The notes under the pieces are model-generated. The model did no database searches. It was not told the DNA's origin and saw only the letters and a list, made by a program, of their open reading frames with translations. Shown here one piece after another: positions 55,650 to 64,000 of a stretch of DNA of 64,000 bases (position 1 is the first letter of the stretch; the number at the start of each line of letters is the position of its first letter). The translations under genes were made by a program, and so were the position numbers. Source of the DNA: Antedon mediterranea (Eukaryota > Echinodermata > Crinoidea > Comatulida > Antedonidae); NCBI RefSeq assembly GCF_964355755.1, contig NC_092670.1, positions 16,491,201 through 16,555,200 on the forward strand, given 5' to 3'.

Positions 55650-57703
55650 TTATTTTGAAATATTTTCTTTGTCAAGAAGTCCAAATGATGTCAGGACTTG
55701 GTGTTGTCTTGTGTTTCGTAATTGTTTCAGATCCTCTGCATATTGTTTCTCGCGTAATAGTTGTCGTTTCTGTTCTTCAAGGTCTGTTTTGTGTTCTTGC
55801 AATGCACGTGATCGACGGATTAATTTCAGAAGCTCATGCCGAAGTTCTCGGTTTTCTTGCTTTATTTTGTTGGTGTGATCTTGTAGACAAATTAGCGCTT
55901 CCTGAAAATAAAAACATATAGAAAATTCTTTCTTTTAAAATGTTGTGTATCAGTAATATCAGGTGAAGTTGACTTGGCTAGGTATTTTAGTCATAAGGGC
56001 AACATTATAATAAAAAAAAAAAAGTTCTACTAAATTTACCCTATTAGCCTGTTGTGCAACCTGTTGAATTTTTCCATCCGATTCCTGTTGGAAGTCACGT
56101 TTCTCAGCAAGAAACTTGGACTTAAGTTTCTGAATTGTGTCAGTGTGTTTGCCACGCATACGCATCACTTCCTTTTCAAGGTCACGAATACGCTTCACTT
56201 GATCAGCTTGAAGTTTCTATAGTAACCAAAGAAGAAATGTTTTTTCTACACACTATCAAATTAGTTTGACAAAAAAGTGTGATGTGCCCAAATATGTCAC
56301 ATCACATGTTTTTGTCATAAAGTTTGATAGTGTAGAAAGAGATTTAAAGACAACATGATCACTACTGATGATTGTATGTCTAGACTGTGTACAGCCTCTA
56401 TAACAAAATAGTAGATGATGATGATAAAACAAATCGACTAGAGAACACGTATTTATGCATACCTTGTATTCATCCAATTCCTGCAATTCTTTATTTGTTT
56501 TTGCAAGTTCAGAGTCCTTCTCCATCAATTCCTCACGCAAAACTACAGAAAATACACAGACAAGGTATTAAAATGATGCCCCAGTAAACAGACATTTGAA
56601 TTTAGTTCAAATTCCATGGATGTGAGATTAGTATTGGAATGAAATGCAAGCTGATCCTTATAATAAGAACTGTTAAACCAAGATTGACCTTTTTTCTTGA
56701 CCTCATATTCACGTAACATAGACTCTTTCTGTTGGTTTATCTGACGAATCTCTTCTTGGTTCTGGTCGCTCAGTGTGATGATCGTAGTCTGCCGTTTGTG
56801 AGCTTTCTTTGCCATGTATGACATGTACTCATGCTGGTGAGAAAAGTTGATATATGTTATACACACTGTATCTAATATAACTTTACCGTTCGCTGGGCCT
56901 AGATATTGTGCAGGTCACGTTTTACATTTTAATTGTATTGACTAATGAATGATAATGAGGATGGTAGTATTGCATGTTTATCATGATTTTTATACTCACA
57001 CTTTCAACGCGTGTTTTATGCGCTTCCTCTTGCAGCCATTCATTTTCCCGACGACTTTGTTAAATTTAAGAAACTTCACAAAACAGATTGTGTATAATTT
57101 ATAATTGATTTTCATTTGGCATATTGAAAACCCAAATATTAAGCTGCGATTGATTTTTCAATAGAAGCCTATAAAATAATATATCTTTAATGTTATTATA
57201 TCTTTATTAGAAAAATGAGAAAAAGTTTTAGTAATACGATGAAATAGTTCAAATTGGAGTTGTTTAATTATAGAATTTCACATTTTTATACTTTTTTTTG
57301 TCTACATATCAAAGGATACAGTTCGTCAACCCTTTTCTTCAAACCAGCAAGTTCATCAGTTAGAGAATCAAGTCTGAAAAGTAAACAAAAATGTGCACTG
57401 TGACTATAAGTATAATAAATAAAGTGTCATTTTAATTGTATTTAAAAGAAAATTAAAAATAAGGCCTAGCCAACATGCACTCGGCAATACTGGCCTAGCC
57501 TAATATTAAGAGGCCTAGAGCCTAGTAGGCCTAGCTAGGTAGGCTAGTAGTAGTAGGCCTAGCAATTGTTAAATGAGAAAATTAATGTACTCTCGCTTAA
57601 GAAGTATTTCTTTCTCAGTAGCTTGAGCCGGCTCTTCCACTTCTCCTTCAGCGTCATCTTTAGGTTTATTTTTTCCCTTTCCTTTGCCCTTTTTAGGTGG
57701 CAT
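55650..57703 (-). CDS. CCDC166: Coiled-coil protein of the CCDC166 / DUF4515 type
   Basis: Seven exons join in phase to 291 residues: 57591-57703, 57320-57373, 57000-57054, 56689-56833, 56463-56542, 56040-56216 and 55650-55901. The start is ATG 57703, giving a Lys-rich head (MPPKKGKGKGKNK) like other family members. The rest is almost wholly helical with heptads and no membrane segment. Landmarks shared with vertebrate CCDC166 as I recall it, in the same order, are Y-x-S-Y, L-x-x-QN, QEL-x-x-YK, RIR-LE-E and ENRELRHELL. Family members are linked to cilia and basal bodies in places, but this protein's role is unknown. It is head-to-head with LSM11 across 178 bp. BBOF1 or CCDC121-like is the alternative. 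Confidence 0.8.
56240..56346. mobile_element. Palindromic MITE, AGCTCTGTCTACACTATC family, copy 13
   Basis: The arms are TTCTACACACTATCAAATTA and GTTTGATAGTGTAGAAAGAG. It is in an intron of the CCDC166-like gene. Confidence 0.78.
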
Positions 57704-57881
57704 TTTTAATTTTATTAAGATTATAAATTTCAGATTCTTGTGTTAGGTGTTGTCAAGTGGTTGGTGGTTGAAAGGTCAATAAACTCTTCTTCGTAGTAGT
57801 AGTACAGAGAGAGCTTAGGAGGCTCGTCTACTTTGTTTGTATGCGAAAAAGTCATTTAAAAAAAAATCATACATTTTCAAA
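57704..57881. promoter_or_regulatory. Shared divergent promoter between CCDC166-like and LSM11
   Basis: The two start codons are only 178 bp apart and point away from each other, so both 5' UTRs and the core promoter must fit here. I see no TATA box at a clear position and no long CpG run. The segment is less AT-rich than the introns around it. Bidirectional use is inferred from geometry. Confidence 0.55.
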
Positions 57882-60173
57882 ATGGACGCGCCCGCCGAAC
57901 AAGACGTGGATCCCGAATTAGATCTATGTTCATCAAACTTTAATCCACTCAAAGCCTTATATTCTTCAGAAGTGGAAATACCATGCCCATCTGCGGAAAA
58001 ATCGCAATCACTTGATGAGTACGATGTCGATGGGAGGAAATCAAAAGCTCAGGTGTGCAACGAAAAGCTAGGCCCCACCACCACTCGTTTAGTAGAGTAG
58101 GCCCTCTATCTAGCTTTTTTGATGAGCAGATTCCGGGGCTTTTGTGGGTGATGGGAGAACACCACATGCCTAGCCTCAAGATCGAACAAGTCCTGCTGCA
58201 TGCTGTGTATGGAGAGGATTTTCATAGAAATGAAAAATAATTTTCACAATAATAATGACAAGAGAGATTTAATTAGTTGATTCTTCGTTTTTATGTTTTT
58301 TTAAAGGTTTTCCATCCCCCAGCCAGCTGGAGGAGGATGAAGCCTGGTTGATTTTTATCTGGAAGATTACCTCCTCCAGCCAGTTATTATGCCTCCAGCC
58401 CCGGGCCCCACCCAATATACGGACCTAGTGTCAGTAGTACTATTTAGAACAAAAACACCACCTATTTTGGCTTATATCTTTCATTATATTTTTATTAGGA
58501 AAAGGAAAAGACTGAAAATGTGGAAAAGGTTAAGAAAAAAATTCTTTTAGAAGAATACTTGCTTCCAGTCCAAAGTAAAAAGAAAGTAGAAATCAATGTG
58601 TTGTCGCGTATGCAAGGTACAGTTTACACAAATAATGCTCATTTCTTGTAGAAAATTAAACATTTTAAATTCTGTCTAGCCTAGTGGAAATAGCCTTATA
58701 ATGAAATGGCCTAATTTATTTTAAATGGAGATAATACTATAGTACTTTAAATTTCTCAAATACAATTTAAAAACATGAATAAAAAAATGTTGATAAAAGT
58801 ATATAAATAAATAATATATATATAATTCCAGAGAGCAAACATTTTTTTTTTCTCTTTTTAAATCAGATCCAATATCCGGTCATATGGAAGTGTTACATGA
58901 ATGCTTACAGAAAAGAATACGTGTACGCGTTGTAACTCGGTCATTTAAAGGGATCCGTGGAGTCTGTATCGGTTATATTGAAGCGTTTGATAAGTTTTTC
59001 AATTTGGTAAGACAATACATAAACTGCTGTACTTGTAATATTATGTAACGTCTTTGAACATTGTTAGATTTTCAGCTACGTAAAACAAACTCACCTTACA
59101 CAGTTGTGTTTTTTTTTCATGGCAACCATCATTATTTATGTTAATACAGGTTTTGCGAGATGTCGATGAAATCTACAGAATACCTTCAAAAGGTCAAAGG
59201 TTCTACCATGAAGAAGCTTTAACAGTTTGTAAGGTACAGTAGGTTTGTTCTTGGACTAAATGTTTGTCTCTAGAAGATATGATCGTTGATATTTTTTATT
59301 GATTCTTGTCATGGTAGAGCAATTCTTTTGACATAACACACTTAATGTTTCTTTTTATTTTAGATTCTAAATTTCAGTTCACAAATTCCCGTAAGAACAA
59401 AAAAAGAAAGAAATGAGATGAAAAAGCATCATTATACAAAAACAAAGCGATCACATGGTCCAAAAAGGTCAATTAGTTTAGAAAAAAAGAAAGGTGAAAG
59501 TTCATATTCGAATGACCCTGGAACAACTAGGGATGACCCTGGAGACAGATTAGAAGATAAAGAGACTGATGACACAAAAGATGATGATGAGGATAAACAA
59601 GGGTTAGAAACGCTAGAAGAGGAACTGAAAAAAATGCATTATAAACTTGCGATCGAGGAGGATTCTGAAGGTGAGGTAAAGGAAGCAGACGATGACCTTT
59701 CTGGTCTTCAGGTTAGACTCGCTTTGTTGCAAGAACAACTTGAAACAGAGGAACAATTGGATGTTACAAAAGGTCAAAAAGAAAGTGTCAAAACTGACAC
59801 GACGTTAGAAATATCACAAACTGATGCATCAAAAAACAAAAATTCTAAGGAAAATTGTAATAAAATTCAAACAGTAGACAATATAGAAAAAGAAGCAAAG
59901 ACATTAGATAAAAAAGATAAAGATACATCAGAAAAACATGATGTAAATTCCAAAAAACATGATGTAAATTCCAAAAAAGATTTGTCAAAAAATCAACCAA
60001 TCAGTGAACAACCAACAGGAAAGAAAAAAATGAGGGCAGCAGACCACCAATGTGGTAAAATTAAATTCAAACCAGAGGACTTTTTGAGACGGCATGCAAA
60101 TCAAATGTTTGTAAGAGGAGATAATATTGTACTTGTTTCTGTGAATTCATCATTATTGGCGGCAGACTACTAA
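57882..60173 (+). CDS. LSM11: U7 snRNA-associated Sm-like protein LSm11
   Basis: Five exons join in phase to 440 residues: 57882-58052, 58499-58616, 58867-59006, 59150-59233 and 59364-60173. LSm11 replaces SmD2 in the U7 snRNP ring and helps recruit the complex that cuts histone pre-mRNA. The N-terminus has the family's F-x-PL-x-ALY motif (FNPLKALY). The Sm1 part is HMEVLHECLQKRIRVRV...GVCIGYIEAFDKFFNLVLRDVDE (about 102-150). The split Sm2 part is at the C-terminus (ANQMFVRGDNIVLVSV). Between them is a long acidic, Lys-rich insertion (about 185-400), which makes this protein longer than human LSm11 (360). An in-frame ATG at 57837 would add 15 residues; 57882 (MDAPAEQD) is preferred because it fits the family's acidic start. 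Confidence 0.93.
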
Positions 60174-60214
60174 AAGGAATAATACAGAAGTTCTAAGTTT
60201 TAACAAAAGTTTTT

Positions 60215-60248
60215 TATTTTAATAAATAAAACATTTAATAAATAAAAC
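60215..60248 (+). terminator. LSM11: Polyadenylation signals of LSM11
   Basis: Overlapping AATAAA hexamers lie at about 60221, 60225, 60238 and 60242, 48-69 bases after the stop codon. They give a very short 3' UTR. The exact cleavage site cannot be read from sequence. Confidence 0.6.
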
Positions 60249-60381
60249 TGTGTTTAAGTGCTTATTTTATGTACTGTATTTAATATCCATACAGTAAAAA
60301 TGAATGAATGAAAGTTGAAAACATGAAAGAGAGGTTACATTAATTAGTTTTCATTTTCAATAAACATTGATTTATACTCTT

Positions 60382-60481
60382 AAGCTCTGTCTACACTATC
60401 AAAAAAAGTGTGATATGCCCAAATATGGAAGTGATGTGACATCAACATGTCCATGAAGTTTGAAAGTGTAGATAAAGCTTT
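60382..60481. mobile_element. Palindromic MITE, AGCTCTGTCTACACTATC family, copy 14
   Basis: The arms are AGCTCTGTCTACACTATCAA and GAAAGTGTAGATAAAGCT. TTA stands at both ends. It lies just downstream of LSM11. Confidence 0.8.
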
Positions 60482-60831
60482 ACAAAAACTAGTTAAAACA
60501 ATTTGACTAAGTTATTTAATTCCAACTTGCTTGTTGGATTGTACACGAACATAATTTATTTTAAAATAAAAACAACATAAATAAAAGAAGTGAATACTTG
60601 TCGTCAAATTAATATGAGCAATAACAATTATTTTTTTAATTTATCAATATTTTCAGCTTAAGAAGTAACAAAATATACATATTAGTGTATGACTGTGCTT
60701 CTCAAGTTTTTAATTATTCATCTCAATGTGAAGAATACAACACCATGTTATAAAAATCAATTAAAATTTACTGCATAATTCTAAAATCTATTACAAACAC
60801 TTATTTAACAAAATTACATGATTGATGATAG

Positions 60832-61855
60832 TACTGTATGTACTACTGTACTGTATGTACACAGTACTGTATGTACTACTGTACTGTACGGTACACAGTA
60901 CTGTATGTAGTACTGTACTGTATGGTACACAGTACTGTATGTACTACTGTACTGTATGGTACACAGTACTGTATGTACTACTGTATGGTACACAGTACTA
61001 TATGTACTACTGTACTGTATGGTACACAGTACTGTATGGTACACAGTACTGTATGTACTACTGTACTAGTACTGTATGTACTACTGTACTAGTACTGTAT
61101 GTACTACTGTACTAGTACTGTATGTACTACTGTACTGTATGGTACACAGTACTGTATGTACTACTGTACTGTATGGTACACAGTACTGTATGTACTACTG
61201 TACTAGTACTGTATGTACTACTGTACTGTATGGTACACAGTACTGTATGTACTACTGTACCAGTACTGTATGTACTACTGTACTGTATGGTAAACAGTAC
61301 TGTATGTACTACTGTACTGTATGTACTACTGTACTGTATGGTAAACAGTACTGTATGTACTACTGTACTGTATGTACACAGTACTGTATGTACTACTGTA
61401 CTGTATGGTAAACAGTACTGTATGTACTACTGTACTGTATGGTACACAGTACTGTATGTACTACAGTACTGTATGGTACACAGTACTGTATGTACTACTG
61501 TACTGTACGGTACACAGTACTGTATGTACTACTGTACTGTACGGTACACAGTACTGTATGTACTACTGTACTGTACGGTACACAGTACTGTATGTACTAC
61601 TGTACTGTACTGTACGGTACACAGTACTGTATGTACTACTGTACTGTATGTACTACTGTACTGTATGTACTACTGTACTAGTACTGTATGTACTACTGTA
61701 CTGTATGGTACACAGTACTGTATGTACTACTGTACTGTATGGTAAACAGTACTGTATGTACTACTGTACTGTATGGTACACAGTACTGTATGTACACAGT
61801 ACTGTATGTACTACTGTACTGTATGGTACACAGTACTGTATGTACACACTAATAG
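60832..61855. repeat. Minisatellite of GTACTGTATGTACTACTGTA units
   Basis: About 1 kb of units of 23-36 bp combine GTACTGTATG, TACTACTGTACT and GTACACA. Each unit is largely self-complementary (GTAC, TGTACA), so many hairpins are possible. Long frames rich in Tyr, Cys, Thr and Val in this segment are repeat products. It is in the spacer between LSM11 and H1. Confidence 0.95.
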
Positions 61856-62612
61856 TACACTCAATATATATACTGACTATCAAAACATACAGTAAAATCC
61901 ATATTAGAAAGTCACTTTTAAGTCATAATTTTAAACCCCACATTCAAATCACAGGAAATGGTCCTATGAATAGGGGTGTTAGGAAAGGGTCACATGATTT
62001 TATAATACATCATGATGCATGTCAAATAAATAAAAATGGTGTAGAATGAAAATACAAGGTTACATTTAAGTTATATAAACAATACACAGAGGGGTTCTCT
62101 GTATTCAACATATGAAATTTAATTTGAAAGTTTATCAATTAAATTAATAACGCATACATTATACATGTATTAAACAATTTAATAAACTTGATTAAAATAA
62201 ACCAATTGTCTAAGTGAAATCTTATTCATACTTTTTTTTGTGAAAAGTAACATTAAATTATATTGATATGATATAATCAGTATCGTCTAACTATGGAGGT
62301 ATGAAATATACTGTATATATTATTTTTATATCTCCATGATCTAACATATTTATAAAAAACTAAAACAGGTTCGTTCTGTATGCCATTTTTGCAACCGGGT
62401 ATCAATAAGCAATACTTCAACAATAATAATATACAATATTGAATAAAAATGCTGAAAATAACATATAAAACATTGCATCCACATAATTACCGGTGACAGT
62501 AAATAATGTTCTAATTTCTAATAGTACTTTAAGCAACAATCAAGCATGCTAAGGAATTACAAACATTTAAAAATAGAGCAGCTCAGTTTACTCTGGTTCC
62601 ATTTAAAGTTAG
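61856..62612. other. Spacer and 3' flank of the H1 gene
   Basis: AT-rich, with no exon. No canonical histone stem-loop or purine-rich downstream element is seen after the H1 stop codon. Confidence 0.45.
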
Positions 62613-63272
62613 TTATTTAGCTTTTTTAGGTTTAGGGCTAGCTTTAACCTTTAACGTAGCTTTGTTACTTGGTCTTGTCTTTTTTCTCTTCTTAGAACCA
62701 CTCTTCCTTGATTTTTTGCTTTTCCCCTTTTTGTCATTCTTTTTTGTACTGTTACTTCCCTTCTTTTTTGGGCTTAATCGTTTCTGCCGCGAGGTTGGTT
62801 TATATGAAGTTGTCGACGCATCTGGTTTTTTCCCAACTTTAAAGCGACCATGAGCTCCACCCGATTCATCACCTTTAGGTCTTACAAACACTCCAGTTTG
62901 GAGACCTTTAGTAAGCGCTGTTCGTACCATATAATTCACCATGTCTGGCCTAACAGTTTCGTATGTGGATAAAATGTACTTTTTTATAGCCATTCCTGAA
63001 CTGCCTTTACTTTCCTTTAAAGATTCAATTGCCTCTACACACATTAAAGTTGAGTTTGGATGAGTAGGCTTCCATTTTGCTTTCTTTTTCTTCTTTATTT
63101 CTGTAGTTTTAGTACTACGAGGTCTAGGCCTAGTATTCCTACCAGTTACTGCGCCTGCTTCCCCTTCTTCTCCAGGGTCCTCTTTTTGTGTCTCTTCGGC
63201 TGCAGCAGCATCGTCGACTGCCTCCACATTATCTTGCTTTATATTGTCCTCTTTCTGATCCCCGTCTGACAT
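62613..63272 (-). CDS. Linker histone H1
   Basis: A single intronless frame encodes 219 residues. The acidic N-tail (MSDGDQKEDN) is followed by a basic patch, then the winged-helix H1/H5 globular domain (about 70-147: HPNSTLMCVEAIESLKESKG, SSGMAIKKYIL, MVRTALTKGLQTGVFVRPKG, HGRFKVG), then a Lys/Ser/Pro-rich tail ending SPKPKKAK. It binds linker DNA at the nucleosome dyad. The frame opens 14 codons earlier at 63314, but MSDGDQ is chosen because H1 proteins usually start M-S/A. No canonical histone stem-loop is seen within 100 bases after the stop, so it may be a polyadenylated replacement or testis/oocyte H1. The acidic N-tail is longer than in somatic H1. Confidence 0.93.
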   Translation of the reverse strand: MSDGDQKEDNIKQDNVEAVDDAAAAEETQKEDPGEEGEAGAVTGRNTRPRPRSTKTTEIKKKKKAKWKPTHPNSTLMCVEAIESLKESKGSSGMAIKKYILSTYETVRPDMVNYMVRTALTKGLQTGVFVRPKGDESGGAHGRFKVGKKPDASTTSYKPTSRQKRLSPKKKGSNSTKKNDKKGKSKKSRKSGSKKRKKTRPSNKATLKVKASPKPKKAK

Positions 63273-64000
63273 TTTTAAATGATTATTAAATAATTTAAAA
63301 CGTGTACAAACCACAGGGAACGATATTTTTCTTAAATAAATATAAAATATCTCAAATTAAATTGTTTAATGCACAGCTTATTTCGACGTACCTCTACAGA
63401 AAAACTAAACAAAGACAGGTATAGGCCTAGTCGTTTGAGGGCGCACTGATCGATGCTACATTTTTTTTTCGTTTGGCGCCACCTAAAGTTTACTTTCGCT
63501 GAGTATCAAGATAGTGAACTGAGTACAATATTTGGTAATCTAGAACAAGTATACCCGTTTTTAAGGCCCATTTATACTAGGACGATAGACGATCGACGAT
63601 GAATAAAATAATAAACATATATTTTTCATCCTAGAACTATTATGATAAAATTATGCTGTATTTTTAACAAATAAAAATATTGTCCAGCGGTAGATTGTGC
63701 ACTAAAACAATCAGATATTTATCCAATCCAATAATTATCCAATCCGATATTTGTCTAGTTATGTTTTTAAAGAAAATGTTCAAATGGTTTTTCAAAGGAA
63801 CGTAACCATCAAATTCCCTTTATTACTAGTCAGGTTAAACCCATATAAAAATTCAAATGCAAGTTACTAAAAAAAATACAATTCTGTCAGTGACTAAAGG
63901 GATTTCAATGGAGATACAAAATAAGCAAAAAGCTAAAGTAAAACGATAAAGTAAAACCAGGGAGTTGAACAATTCCCTGGTAAAACAGCCAGAAAAAATT
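63273..64000. other. 5' flank of the H1 gene
   Basis: It should contain the H1 promoter. I see no clear H1-box or CCAAT/TATA arrangement at expected spacing. A possible repeat end (AAGGCCCATTTATACTAGGA) starts at 63563. The third ultra-short palindrome is at 63957. Confidence 0.45.
63957..63980. mobile_element. Ultra-short palindromic insertion, copy 3
   Basis: A 24-bp form has arms CCAGGGAGTTG / CAATTCCCTGG. It is flanked by TAAAA (63952-63956 and 63981-63985). Confidence 0.65.

Noticed and set aside
55591-55921. Plus-strand frames over the last CCDC166-like exon
   Set aside because: They are antisense shadows of a well-supported minus-strand coiled-coil exon.
60814-62049. Overlapping frames rich in Tyr, Cys, Thr, Val and Leu on both strands
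   Set aside because: They are translations of the GTAC/TGTA minisatellite. All frames stay open because the unit lacks stops.

Overview
The window is AT-rich animal nuclear DNA with spliced genes. All gene calls below come from reading splice sites and frames by eye. The best guess is an echinoderm or close invertebrate deuterostome. The reasons are a fibropellin-like CUB/EGF gene (a family known from sea urchins), GGCCTA-rich clusters, a LINE tail of TTGAA repeats, and many short palindromic DNA transposons. The species cannot be named from the sequence.

Layout. (1) Positions 1-17244, minus strand: a large secreted protein with signal peptide, EGF, CUB, four FN3 domains and at least 26 more EGF repeats; its C-terminus lies beyond position 1. 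(2) About 20125-26235, minus: a single-pass membrane protein with a small Cys-rich EB/EGF-like module and a cytoplasmic domain I do not recognise, with its 3' UTR running to about 18785 and a possible 5' non-coding exon near 30803. (3) 33058-53692, minus: a complete 15-exon Smurf E3 ubiquitin ligase (C2, three WW domains, HECT; 745 residues). (4) 55650-57703, minus: a seven-exon coiled-coil protein of the CCDC166/DUF4515 type (291 residues). (5) 57882-60173, plus: a five-exon LSM11, the U7 snRNP Sm-like protein (440 residues), head-to-head with gene 4. (6) 62613-63272, minus: an intronless linker histone H1 (219 residues). LSM11 takes part in 3' processing of replication-dependent histone mRNA, so its place 2.4 kb from an H1 gene is suggestive, though this H1 shows no histone stem-loop.

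The introns and spacers are full of repeats. The main family is a palindromic MITE with TIR AGCTCTGTCTACACTATCAA (14 copies, TWA-type target duplications in several). Others are a TIR element starting AGGGGCATTCCCACC, a pair starting TGGTTCCCACT, a pair starting AAGGCAATCTAA, a perfect 54-bp-arm foldback, a 1.6-kb inverted repeat containing a tRNA-like SINE head, a truncated LINE, and large tandem arrays at 20.4-22.1 kb and 60.8-61.9 kb.

The least expected observation is a set of three tiny palindromes (24-32 bp, CCAGGGAGTTG...CTCCCTGG). Each is flanked by its own perfect 5-6 bp direct repeat, so they look like ultra-short mobile insertions.
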